Of a stretch of DNA of 64,000 bases, positions 8,075-16,169 are shown one piece after another. The notes under the pieces are model-generated. The model was not told the origin of the DNA, searched no databases, and was given only the letters and a program-made list of their open reading frames with translations. Source of the stretch: Escherichia coli (GTDB lineage: Bacteria > Pseudomonadota > Gammaproteobacteria > Enterobacterales > Enterobacteriaceae); the NCBI RefSeq assembly GCF_036503815.1, contig NZ_AP027764.1:4526001-4590000 (forward strand), in the 5' to 3' direction. The number at the start of each line of letters is the position of its first letter. Position 1 is the stretch's first letter. A program made the translations under genes and the position numbers.

Positions 8075-8755
8075 ATGATTAACGTACAAAACGTCAGTAA
8101 AACCTTCATCCTGCACCAACAAAACGGCGTGCGCCTGCCTGTATTACAACGCGCCTCGCTCACCGTCAACGCGGGCGAATGCGTGGTGCTCCACGGCCAT
8201 TCCGGCAGCGGGAAATCGACCCTGCTACGTTCGCTGTATGCCAACTATCTGCCCGACGAAGGGCAAATCCAGATTAAACACGGTGACGAATGGATAGACC
8301 TGGTCACCGCCCCAGCGCGCAAAGTGGTGGAAATCCGCAAAACCACCGTCGGCTGGGTGAGCCAGTTTCTGCGGGTCATCCCGCGTATTTCGGCGCTGGA
8401 AGTGGTAATGCAGCCGCTGCTCGATACCGGCGTTCCGCGTGATACCTGCGCCGCTAAAGCCGCGCGTCTGCTCACCCGCCTGAACGTGCCGGAACGCCTG
8501 TGGCACCTTGCGCCATCGACCTTCTCCGGCGGCGAACAGCAGCGCGTCAACATCGCGCGCGGCTTTATCGTCGACTACCCCATCCTGCTGCTCGATGAAC
8601 CTACCGCCTCGCTGGACGCCAAAAACAGCGCCGCCGTAGTCGAACTGATCCGCGAAGCCAAAGCCCGTGGCGCAGCCATCGTCGGCATCTTCCATGACGA
8701 AGCCGTACGCAATGACGTCGCCGACCGCCTGCACCCAATGGGAGCCTCTGCATGA
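8075..8755 (+). CDS. phnL: C-P lyase-associated ABC ATPase PhnL
   Basis: 226 codons from the ATG at 8075 (MINVQNVSKTF), which has a GAGG site; an upstream ATG at 8033 begins in the repeat and is rejected. Walker A is GHSGSGKST, the signature is FSGGEQQRVNIARG, and Walker B is LLLDEPTASLDAKN with H-loop GIFHDEAV. PhnL is essential with PhnGHI for forming ribose-1-phosphonate-5-triphosphate, and binds PhnK on the core. It overlaps phnM by ATGA. Confidence 0.96.
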   Translation: MINVQNVSKTFILHQQNGVRLPVLQRASLTVNAGECVVLHGHSGSGKSTLLRSLYANYLPDEGQIQIKHGDEWIDLVTAPARKVVEIRKTTVGWVSQFLRVIPRISALEVVMQPLLDTGVPRDTCAAKAARLLTRLNVPERLWHLAPSTFSGGEQQRVNIARGFIVDYPILLLDEPTASLDAKNSAAVVELIREAKARGAAIVGIFHDEAVRNDVADRLHPMGASA

Positions 8756-9888
8756 TTATCAATAACGTCAAACTGGTGCTGGAAAACGAAGTGGTACACG
8801 GCTCGCTGGAGATGCAGGACGGTGAAATCCGCGCCTTTGCCGAAAGCCAGAGCCGCCTGCCAGAGGCGATGGACGGCGAAGGCGGCTGGCTGCTGCCGGG
8901 GCTGATTGAGCTGCATACCGACAATCTCGATAAATTCTTCACTCCGCGCCCAAAAGTGGACTGGCCTGCCCACTCAGCGATGAGCAGCCACGACGCGCTG
9001 ATGGTGGCGAGCGGCATCACCACGGTGCTGGATGCCGTGGCGATTGGTGATGTGCGCGACGGCGGCGATCGGCTGGAGAATCTGGAGAAGATGATCAACG
9101 CCATCGAAGAGACGCAGAAACGCGGCGTCAACCGCGCCGAGCACCGTCTGCACCTGCGCTGTGAACTGCCACATCACACCACGCTGCCGCTGTTTGAAAA
9201 ACTGGTGCAGCGCGAGCCGGTCACGCTGGTGTCGCTGATGGACCACTCACCGGGCCAGCGCCAGTTCGCCAATCGCGAGAAGTATCGCGAATATTACCAG
9301 GGCAAATACTCGCTCACCGATGCGCAGATGCAGCAGTACGAAGAGGAACAGCTGGCGCTTGCCGCACGCTGGTCGCAGCCGAATCGCGAAACCATCGCCG
9401 CAATGTGCCGCGCGCGACAAATTGCCCTCGCCAGCCACGATGATGCCACGCACGCGCACGTTGCCGAATCCCACCAGCTTGGCAGCGTAATCGCCGAATT
9501 TCCCACCACGTTCGAAGCGGCGGAAGCTTCGCGCAAGCATGGCATGAATGTATTGATGGGCGCGCCGAATATTGTGCGCGGCGGTTCGCACTCCGGCAAC
9601 GTGGCGGCCAGTGAACTGGCACAGCTTGGTCTGCTGGATATCCTCTCTTCCGACTACTACCCCGCCAGCCTGCTCGATGCGGCATTTCGCGTCGCCGATG
9701 ACGAGAGCAACCGCTTTACGCTGCCGCAGGCGGTGAAGCTGGTGACTAAAAATCCGGCGCAGGCGCTTAATCTTCAGGATCGCGGGGTGATTGGCGAGGG
9801 CAAACGCGCCGACCTGGTGCTGGCGCATCGCAAGGGCAACCACATTCATATCGACCACGTCTGGCGTCAGGGGAAAAGGGTGTTCTGA
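8752..9888 (+). CDS. phnM: Ribose 1-phosphonate 5-triphosphate diphosphatase PhnM
   Basis: 378 codons. PhnM removes pyrophosphate from alpha-D-ribose 1-phosphonate 5-triphosphate to give the 5-phosphate used by PhnJ. It is an amidohydrolase-superfamily member: GLIELHTDNLDKFF near residue 60 carries the first metal-binding histidine, and SLMDHSPGQ, ALASHDDATHAHVAES and ILSSDYYPASLL carry later metal ligands. It is cytoplasmic. Both ends overlap neighbours (ATGA with phnL, TGATG with phnN). Confidence 0.96.
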   Translation: MIINNVKLVLENEVVHGSLEMQDGEIRAFAESQSRLPEAMDGEGGWLLPGLIELHTDNLDKFFTPRPKVDWPAHSAMSSHDALMVASGITTVLDAVAIGDVRDGGDRLENLEKMINAIEETQKRGVNRAEHRLHLRCELPHHTTLPLFEKLVQREPVTLVSLMDHSPGQRQFANREKYREYYQGKYSLTDAQMQQYEEEQLALAARWSQPNRETIAAMCRARQIALASHDDATHAHVAESHQLGSVIAEFPTTFEAAEASRKHGMNVLMGAPNIVRGGSHSGNVAASELAQLGLLDILSSDYYPASLLDAAFRVADDESNRFTLPQAVKLVTKNPAQALNLQDRGVIGEGKRADLVLAHRKGNHIHIDHVWRQGKRVF

Positions 9889-10445
9889 TGACGGGAAAAC
9901 TGATTTGGTTAATGGGGGCCTCTGGCTCCGGAAAAGACAGTCTGTTGACGGAACTCCGCCAGCGGGAACAAACTCAGCTACTGGTAGCGCATCGCTACAT
10001 CACGCGCGCCGCCAGCGCCGGAAGTGAAAACCATATCGCCCTGAGCGAGCAGGAGTTTTTTACCCGCGCGGGGCAGAACCTTCTGGCCTTAAGCTGGCAC
10101 GCCAACGGCCTGTATTATGGCATCGGCGTCGAGATTGACCTCTGGCTGCACGCTGGATTTGACGTGGTGGTCAACGGCTCACGCGCCCATCTACCGCAGG
10201 CGCGGGCGCGCTATCAATCGGCGCTGCTGCCCGTTTGTTTACAGGTTTCGCCGGAGATCCTGCGCCAGCGCCTGGAAAACCGTGGCCGTGAAAACGCCAG
10301 TGAAATTAACGCCCGCCTGGCGCGCGCCGCCCGCTATACTCCTCAGGATTGCCATACGCTCAACAATGACGGCAGCCTGCGCCAGTCGGTCGACACGCTG
10401 CTGACGCTGATCCATTCGAAGGAGAAACACCATGCCTGCTTGTGA
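9888..10445 (+). CDS. phnN: Ribose 1,5-bisphosphokinase PhnN
   Basis: 185 codons. It phosphorylates ribose 1,5-bisphosphate to PRPP, the last step that returns the phosphonate-linked ribose to metabolism. It is a guanylate kinase-like P-loop protein: Walker [11 protein letters not shown] lies at residues 8-17, and the LID-type segment RLENRGREN is near residue 130. Its ATG overlaps the phnM stop and its 3' end overlaps phnO by 14 bp. Confidence 0.96.
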
Positions 10446-10866
10446 GCTTCGCCCGGCCACGCAGTATGACACCGACGCGGTTTACGCGCTGATATGTGAG
10501 CTAAAACAGGCGGAGTTTGACCATCACGCGTTTCGCGTGGGGTTTAACGCCAATCTGCGCGACCCGAACATGCGCTACCATCTGGCGCTGCTGGATGGCG
10601 AAGTTGTCGGCATGATCGGCCTGCATTTGCAGTTTCATCTGCATCATGTCAACTGGATCGGCGAAATTCAGGAACTGGTGGTGATGCCGCAGGCGCGCGG
10701 TCTGAACGTCGGCAGTAAATTACTGGCATGGGCCGAAGAAGAAGCCCGACAGGCCGGGGCCGAAATGACCGAGCTTTCCACCAACGTCAAGCGCCACGAC
10801 GCGCACCGTTTCTATCTGCGCGAAGGCTACGAGCAGAGCCACTTCCGCTTCACCAAGGCGCTGTAA
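10432..10866 (+). CDS. phnO: Aminoalkylphosphonate N-acetyltransferase PhnO
   Basis: 144 codons. A GNAT-fold enzyme that acetylates aminoalkylphosphonates, for example aminomethylphosphonate, allowing their use or detoxifying them. GNAT landmarks are [21 protein letters not shown] (motif A with the acetyl-CoA pyrophosphate loop) and [21 protein letters not shown] (motif B). It overlaps phnN and is followed by phnP one base after its stop, so it belongs to the same transcript. Confidence 0.96.
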
Positions 10867-10867
10867 C

Positions 10868-11626
10868 ATGAGCCTGACCCTCACACTTACTGGCACTGGC
10901 GGCGCACAGGGTGTTCCCGCATGGGGCTGTGAGTGCGCGGCCTGCGCCAGAGCGCGGCGCTCACCGCAGTATCGCCGCCAGCCATGCAGCGGCGTCGTGA
11001 AGTTTAACGACGCGATCACCCTGATCGACGCCGGGCTGCACGATCTCGCCGATCGCTGGTCGCCCGGATCGTTCCAGCAGTTTTTGCTGACACACTACCA
11101 TATGGATCACGTGCAGGGGCTGTTTCCGCTGCGCTGGGGCGTGGGCAATTCGATCCCGGTCTACGGCCCGCCGGATGAACAGGGCTGCGACGATCTGTTT
11201 AAACATCCGGGCCTGCTTGATTTCAGCCACACGGTGGAGCCGTTTGTGATGTTTGATTTGCAGGGATTACAGGTCACGCCGCTGCCGCTCAACCATTCGA
11301 AACTCACTTTCGGCTATCTACTGGAAACGGCGCACAGCCGGGTGGCGTGGCTGTCTGACACCGCAGGCCTGCCGGAAAAAACGGTGAAATTTTTACGCAA
11401 TAATCAGCCACAGGTAATGGTGATTGATTGCAGCCACCCACCGCGCGCGAATTCGCCACGCAATCACTGTGATTTAAACACCGTGCTGGCGCTGAATGAA
11501 GTTATCCGCTCGCCGCGCGTGGTTCTGACACATATCAGCCATCAGCTTGATGTGTGGCTGATGGAGAACGTACTGCCGTCAGGGTTTGAGGCGGGGTTTG
11601 ATGGGATGGAGATTGGGGTGGAGTGA
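10868..11626 (+). CDS. phnP: 5-phospho-alpha-D-ribosyl 1,2-cyclic phosphate phosphodiesterase PhnP
   Basis: 252 codons. PhnP opens the cyclic ribose phosphate produced by PhnJ to ribose 1,5-bisphosphate. It is a metallo-beta-lactamase-fold hydrolase with the dimetal motif THYHMDHVQG, and later ligands in AWLSDTAG and in LTHISHQLD. The N-terminal GVPAWGCECAACARARR segment carries the additional cysteine zinc site known for PhnP. It is the last gene of the C-P lyase operon; the convergent yjdP ends 34 bp downstream. Confidence 0.96.
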   Translation: MSLTLTLTGTGGAQGVPAWGCECAACARARRSPQYRRQPCSGVVKFNDAITLIDAGLHDLADRWSPGSFQQFLLTHYHMDHVQGLFPLRWGVGNSIPVYGPPDEQGCDDLFKHPGLLDFSHTVEPFVMFDLQGLQVTPLPLNHSKLTFGYLLETAHSRVAWLSDTAGLPEKTVKFLRNNQPQVMVIDCSHPPRANSPRNHCDLNTVLALNEVIRSPRVVLTHISHQLDVWLMENVLPSGFEAGFDGMEIGVE

Positions 11627-11660
11627 TGGGTGAGGGGCGATGCCTGCTCTAAACTCAACA

Positions 11661-12011
11661 TCACCGCCCATACTCATCTTCCATTCTCCGCTCTTCATCT
11701 TCTAGCTGCCGACGCTCCTGATCCAGCTGGCGCTGGCGATCGTCCAGCTGCCTGCGGCGATCTTCAAACTGGCGGCGGCGATCTTCAAACTGGCGGCGGC
11801 GATCGTCATATTGTCTGCGCCGATCGTCGTTCACTTCACGCTGCCAGCCGTCGTCGCGCGAATCTTCATAGTCTCGCCCACGGTCAGGGTTATAAGCATC
11901 GTTAATCGCCTGCTGAATATTGCCAATGGTGTCGTCGATAATATCGGCCTGGGCCGGAACGGTGGACAGCGTGAGCAGGGTGAATAAAAGAAATAGCGGA
12001 AAACGTTTCAT
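11661..12011 (-). CDS. yjdP: YjdP, exported repeat-rich protein
   Basis: 116 codons. A signal peptide (MKRFPLFLLFTLLTLSTVPAQA) is followed by a short acidic stretch and then a highly charged, probably coiled-coil region of seven-residue repeats of the form DRRRQ(F/L)(E/D), about residues 62-105. Two adjacent repeats are encoded by identical 21-bp units near 11755-11800. My recollection of K-12 YjdP is 109 residues, which would be exactly one repeat fewer, so repeat number may vary. It is predicted periplasmic with unknown function, and is convergent with phnP. Confidence 0.85.
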   Translation of the reverse strand: MKRFPLFLLFTLLTLSTVPAQADIIDDTIGNIQQAINDAYNPDRGRDYEDSRDDGWQREVNDDRRRQYDDRRRQFEDRRRQFEDRRRQLDDRQRQLDQERRQLEDEERRMEDEYGR

Positions 12012-12079
12012 TAGCCAACCTCAAAAAGAAACTCTATCCACATTAGTCATTACTCATCCATGCAAGTAGTGGATGAATC

Positions 12080-12397
12080 TCAATTTTTCCGCTGCTCTAT
12101 TGCCGTAATCGCCTCCACGCGTTGTTGATGACGACCGCCTTCGTACTGCGCGCCCAGCCACGCATCCACAATCATTTTTGCCAGTTCGAGGCCAACCACT
12201 CGCGAACCAAAAGCCAGTGCAACTTCACTGGCGTAATGCGGATAATCAGTGCGCTCTGACGACCTGGTTTCTTTATCAATCCCCTCACTCATTGACCATG
12301 AATAAAAGGCTGGCACAGCAACGCAGAATCCTGCGGTGCCAGCGACATGACCGCCCATTGCTCCGGTACGTTTTTTAATAAGAAACACCGGTTGCAT
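12080..12397 (-). pseudogene. rpiB: rpiB remnant (allose-6-phosphate/ribose-5-phosphate isomerase B), internally deleted
   Basis: A 105-codon frame remains. From about 12280 to 12080 it reads as RpiB: IDKETRSSERTDYPHYASEVALA joins directly to FGSRVVGLELAKMIVDAW and runs to the normal C-terminus EAITAIEQRKN. By comparison with the remembered 149-residue RpiB, about 53 codons between VALA and FGSR are missing, including the catalytic ICGTG segment. The first ~39 codons (12397-12281) do not resemble the RpiB N-terminus. The product cannot be an active isomerase. K-12 has intact rpiB, rpiR and alsBACEK here; none of the als genes is present. Confidence 0.85.
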
Positions 12398-12649
12398 TGA
12401 TTAATTGTGCTCAGTATTTGCCGAAGTACAATATATATAATAAATATATAAAACACCTCATATTATTTACAGAGATAATGAATTCGCTTACTTTTCCCTC
12501 TTCAGCACAAATGCCTAATAAAATGGCTCGTTCCGCTCACACTTCCACTTATTAAAGTCGCAAATTCCCAATTATGATAACGCCAGCTTTAAATGACGTA
12601 TTTTGCATGGATTACATATTTACGACATAAATGATAAATGGAGATTTAT
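12398..12649. other. AT-rich gap between rpiB remnant and yjcS
   Basis: No convincing gene. It is AT-rich and holds the promoter region of yjcS; the ribosome site AATGGAGA precedes the yjcS ATG. In K-12 this is the position where the allose gene cluster adjoins yjcS, so this is the probable deletion or non-insertion junction. Confidence 0.5.
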
Positions 12650-14635
12650 ATGAATAACTCTCGGTTATTCCGTTTGAGCAGGATTGTTATTGCGTTAACT
12701 GCCGCCAGCGGCATGATGGTAAATACCGCTCACGCAACAGATGAAGCGAAAGCCGCGACTCAATATACCCAGCAGGTTAATCAGCATTACGCAAAATCAT
12801 TACCGTTTAGCGATCGTCAGGACTTTGACGATGCCCAGCGTGGATTTATCGCCCCGCTGCTGGATGAAGGTATTCTGCGCGATGCGAATGGCAAAGTTTA
12901 CTACCGCGCGGATGATTACAAATTTGATATTAATGCCGCTGCACCGGAAACCGTAAACCCCAGCCTGTGGCGTCAGTCGCAAATCAACGGCATTTCTGGC
13001 CTGTTCAAAGTCACCGATAAAATGTATCAGGTGCGCGGCCAGGATATCTCTAACATTACATTCGTTGAGGGCGAGAAAGGCATTATTGTTATCGACCCGC
13101 TGGTAACGCCGCCTGCCGCAAAAGCCGCACTTGACCTCTATTATCAACATCGTCCACAAAAACCGATTGTTGCTGTTATTTATACTCACAGCCACACCGA
13201 CCACTATGGCGGCGTGAAAGGCATTATCTCTGAAGCGGATGTTAAATCTGGCAAAGTGCAGGTGATCGCTCCGGCAGGCTTTATGGACGAAGCCATCAGC
13301 GAAAACGTGCTGGCGGGTAACATCATGAGCCGCCGTGCGCTCTACTCTTACGGTCTGTTACTGCCGCACAACGCGCAAGGCAACGTGGGCAACGGCCTGG
13401 GCGTGACGCTGGCAACGGGCGACCCGAGCATTATTGCGCCAACCAAAACGATTGTCAGAACTGGCGAGAAGATGGTTATCGACGGTCTGGAGTTTGACTT
13501 TCTGATGACTCCGGGTAGCGAAGCGCCAGCCGAAATGCACTTCTATATTCCGGCCCTGAAAGCCCTGTGTACCGCCGAAAACGCCACGCATACCCTGCAC
13601 AACTTCTACACCCTGCGCGGCGCGAAAACCCGCGATACCAGCAAGTGGACAGAGTATCTGAACGAAACGCTGGATATGTGGGGTAACGACGCGGAAGTAC
13701 TGTTTATGCCGCACACCTGGCCGGTCTGGGGCAATAAGCATATCAATGATTATATTGGTAAATATCGCGATACTATCAAATACATTCACGACCAGACCCT
13801 GCACCTGGCGAACCAGGGTTACACCATGAATGAAATCGGCGACATGATTAAGCTGCCACCTGCGCTTGCCAATAACTGGGCCAGCCGCGGCTATTACGGT
13901 TCTGTTAGCCACAACGCCCGTGCAGTATATAACTTCTATCTCGGCTATTATGACGGCAATCCAGCTAACCTACATCCGTACGGTCAGGTGGAGATGGGCA
14001 AACGTTACGTGAAAGCGCTGGGCGGTTCCGCCCGTGTCATCAACCTGGCGCAAGAAGCGAACAAGCAAGGGGATTACCGCTGGTCAGCAGAGTTGCTGAA
14101 ACAGGTGATTGCTGCCAATCCGGGTGACCAGGTGGCGAAGAATCTGCAAGCGAATAACTTTGAGCAGTTGGGTTATCAGGCCGAGTCCGCCACCTGGCGC
14201 GGTTTCTACCTGACCGGCGCGAAAGAACTGCGCGAAGGGGTGCATAAGTTCAGCCACGGCACCACCGGTTCTCCGGACACCCTTCGCGGGATGTCGGTCG
14301 AAATGCTGTTCGACTTTATGGCCGTTCGTCTCGACAGCGAAAAAGCCGCAGGTAAGAATATCAGCCTGAACTTCAATATGAGTAACGGCGATAACCTCAA
14401 CCTGACGCTGAACGATAGCGTGCTTAACTATCGTAAAACGCTACAACCTGAAGCCAACGCCTCTTTCTATATCAGCCGTGAAGATCTTCACGCCGTGCTG
14501 ACCGGACAAGCCAAAATGGCGGATCTGGTAAAAGCGAAGAAAGCCAAAATTATTGGCAATGGCGCGAAACTGGAAGAAATTATTGCCTGTCTGGATAATT
14601 TCGATTTGTGGGTGAATATCGTAACCCCAAATTAA
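12650..14635 (+). CDS. yjcS: Alkyl sulfatase YjcS (SdsA1 family)
   Basis: 661 codons from the ATG at 12650, which is preceded by GGAGA; an upstream ATG at 12638 would only add four residues. A signal peptide (LFRLSRIVIALTAASGMMVNTAHA) points to the periplasm. The metallo-beta-lactamase domain carries THSHTDHYGG near residue 181 and CTAENATHTLHN. A dimerisation domain follows, and the C-terminal ~130 residues form an SCP2-like substrate-binding domain (MLFDFMAVRLDSEKA to LWVNIVTPN). The family cleaves primary alkyl sulfates such as SDS. It is monocistronic with its own terminator. Confidence 0.94.
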   Translation: MNNSRLFRLSRIVIALTAASGMMVNTAHATDEAKAATQYTQQVNQHYAKSLPFSDRQDFDDAQRGFIAPLLDEGILRDANGKVYYRADDYKFDINAAAPETVNPSLWRQSQINGISGLFKVTDKMYQVRGQDISNITFVEGEKGIIVIDPLVTPPAAKAALDLYYQHRPQKPIVAVIYTHSHTDHYGGVKGIISEADVKSGKVQVIAPAGFMDEAISENVLAGNIMSRRALYSYGLLLPHNAQGNVGNGLGVTLATGDPSIIAPTKTIVRTGEKMVIDGLEFDFLMTPGSEAPAEMHFYIPALKALCTAENATHTLHNFYTLRGAKTRDTSKWTEYLNETLDMWGNDAEVLFMPHTWPVWGNKHINDYIGKYRDTIKYIHDQTLHLANQGYTMNEIGDMIKLPPALANNWASRGYYGSVSHNARAVYNFYLGYYDGNPANLHPYGQVEMGKRYVKALGGSARVINLAQEANKQGDYRWSAELLKQVIAANPGDQVAKNLQANNFEQLGYQAESATWRGFYLTGAKELREGVHKFSHGTTGSPDTLRGMSVEMLFDFMAVRLDSEKAAGKNISLNFNMSNGDNLNLTLNDSVLNYRKTLQPEANASFYISREDLHAVLTGQAKMADLVKAKKAKIIGNGAKLEEIIACLDNFDLWVNIVTPN

Positions 14636-14644
14636 TGCCACTCA

Positions 14645-14672
14645 CTTTTGGGGGCGCTTAAGCCCCCAAAAG
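14645..14672 (+). terminator. Rho-independent terminator of yjcS
   Basis: CTTTTGGGGGC (14645-14655) pairs perfectly with GCCCCCAAAAG (14662-14672) over a 6-base loop, followed by an AT-rich CATTTATTTT tail, ten bases after the yjcS stop. Confidence 0.85.
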
Positions 14673-14843
14673 CATTTATTTTAAAAATACATACAACAAA
14701 TTAATACATAAAATATATAAGTTATGAATGCGGTGGCTGAATAAAGCTATTTTTATTCATCGAGAAAATAGCCATACTGACGCCTTCAATGGATATTGAT
14801 ATTCACTACAGATATTGTTCGCAGCAGACAGGATGTATTTAAT

Positions 14844-15119
14844 ATGCCAACAGTTCTCTCTCGCATGGCGATGCAACTCAAAAAAACAGCCTGGATAATT
14901 CCCGTCTTCATGGTTTCGGGATGCTCATTATCTCCGGCAATCCCGGTGATCGGCGCTTATTATCCCAGCTGGTTTTTCTGCGCCATTGCCAGCCTTATTT
15001 TGACGCTCATCACGAGGCGAATTATTCAGCGGGCAAATATCAATCTGGCATTTGTCGGAATTATTTATACCGCCCTTTTTGCTCTCTACGCCATGCTGTT
15101 CTGGCTGGCATTTTTCTAA
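14844..15119 (+). CDS. ytcA: YtcA, small inner-membrane lipoprotein of the mdtNOP operon
   Basis: 91 codons from the ATG at 14844. A signal sequence with lipobox VSGC (cysteine near residue 27) and then two membrane segments (WFFCAIASLILTLI and LAFVGIIYTALFALYAMLFWLAFF). It matches the DUF1656-type small proteins that accompany aromatic-acid efflux pumps such as AaeX. It lies 18 bp upstream of mdtN in the same orientation, so it is likely the first gene of the efflux operon. Its individual role is unknown. Confidence 0.88.
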   Translation: MPTVLSRMAMQLKKTAWIIPVFMVSGCSLSPAIPVIGAYYPSWFFCAIASLILTLITRRIIQRANINLAFVGIIYTALFALYAMLFWLAFF

Positions 15120-15137
15120 TCTATTTGAGACGCGCTC

Positions 15138-16169
15138 ATGGAAAGTACGCCGAAAAAAGCTCCTCGCAGTAAATTCCCTGCTCTGTTAGTGGTTGCGTTG
15201 GCGCTGGTTGCCCTTGTTTTCGTTATCTGGCGCGTAGACAGTGCGCCATCAACTAATGACGCCTACGCGTCAGCAGATACCATTGATGTGGTGCCGGAAG
15301 TCAGCGGTCGCATTGTAGAACTGGCGGTCACCGACAACCAGGCGGTGAAACAGGGCGATTTGCTGTTCCGCATCGACCCGCGCCCGTACGAAGCCAATCT
15401 GGCGAAAGCCGAAGCCTCCCTCACGGCGCTGGATAAGCAAATTATGCTCACCCAGCGTAGCGTTGACGCACAACAGTTTGGTGCCGACTCGGTTAATGCC
15501 ACGGTAGAAAAAGCCCGTGCCGCCGCGAAACAGGCCAGTGATACATTACGCCGCACCGAGCCATTACTGAAAGAAGGTTTCGTCTCAGCGGAAGACGTTG
15601 ACCGTGCAAGAACGGCGCAGCGCGCCGCAGAAGCCGATCTTAACGCCGTATTGTTGCAGGCGCAGTCAGCCGCCAGCGCCGTCAGCGGCGTGGATGCGCT
15701 GGTGGCGCAACGTGCGGCAGTGGAAGCGGATATTGCGTTGACGAAACTGCATCTGGAAATGGCGACCGTTCGCGCGCCGTTTGATGGCCGGGTCATTTCC
15801 CTCAAAACCTCCGTCGGGCAATTTGCTTCTGCCATGCGCCCTATTTTCACCCTAATCGACACTCGTCACTGGTACGTGATCGCCAACTTCCGCGAAACTG
15901 ATCTGAAAAATATTCGCTCAGGTACACCCGCAACCATTCGCCTGATGAGCGACAGCGGCAAAACCTTCGCAGGTAAAGTGGATTCGATTGGCTACGGCGT
16001 GCTACCGGATGACGGCGGCCTGGTGCTGGGCGGCCTGCCGAAAGTGTCTCGTTCTATTAACTGGGTCCGCGTTGCCCAGCGTTTTCCGGTCAAAATCATG
16101 GTTGAAAAACCTGACCCGGAAATGTTCCGCATCGGCGCTTCGGCAGTCGCTAATCTTGAGCCGCAATAA
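15138..16169 (+). CDS. mdtN: Efflux pump periplasmic adaptor MdtN
   Basis: 343 codons. A membrane-fusion (HlyD/EmrA-type) adaptor with one N-terminal membrane anchor (FPALLVVALALVALVFVIWRV). Then come a barrel-sandwich lipoyl half (VVPEVSGRIVELAVTDNQAVKQGDLLFRIDPRP), a long alpha-helical hairpin (about 90-190), and the second lipoyl half (TVRAPFDGRVISLKTSVGQF). With MdtO and MdtP it forms a tripartite pump linked to resistance to puromycin, acriflavine and tetraphenylarsonium. Its stop overlaps the mdtO start by one base. Confidence 0.95.
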   Translation: MESTPKKAPRSKFPALLVVALALVALVFVIWRVDSAPSTNDAYASADTIDVVPEVSGRIVELAVTDNQAVKQGDLLFRIDPRPYEANLAKAEASLTALDKQIMLTQRSVDAQQFGADSVNATVEKARAAAKQASDTLRRTEPLLKEGFVSAEDVDRARTAQRAAEADLNAVLLQAQSAASAVSGVDALVAQRAAVEADIALTKLHLEMATVRAPFDGRVISLKTSVGQFASAMRPIFTLIDTRHWYVIANFRETDLKNIRSGTPATIRLMSDSGKTFAGKVDSIGYGVLPDDGGLVLGGLPKVSRSINWVRVAQRFPVKIMVEKPDPEMFRIGASAVANLEPQ

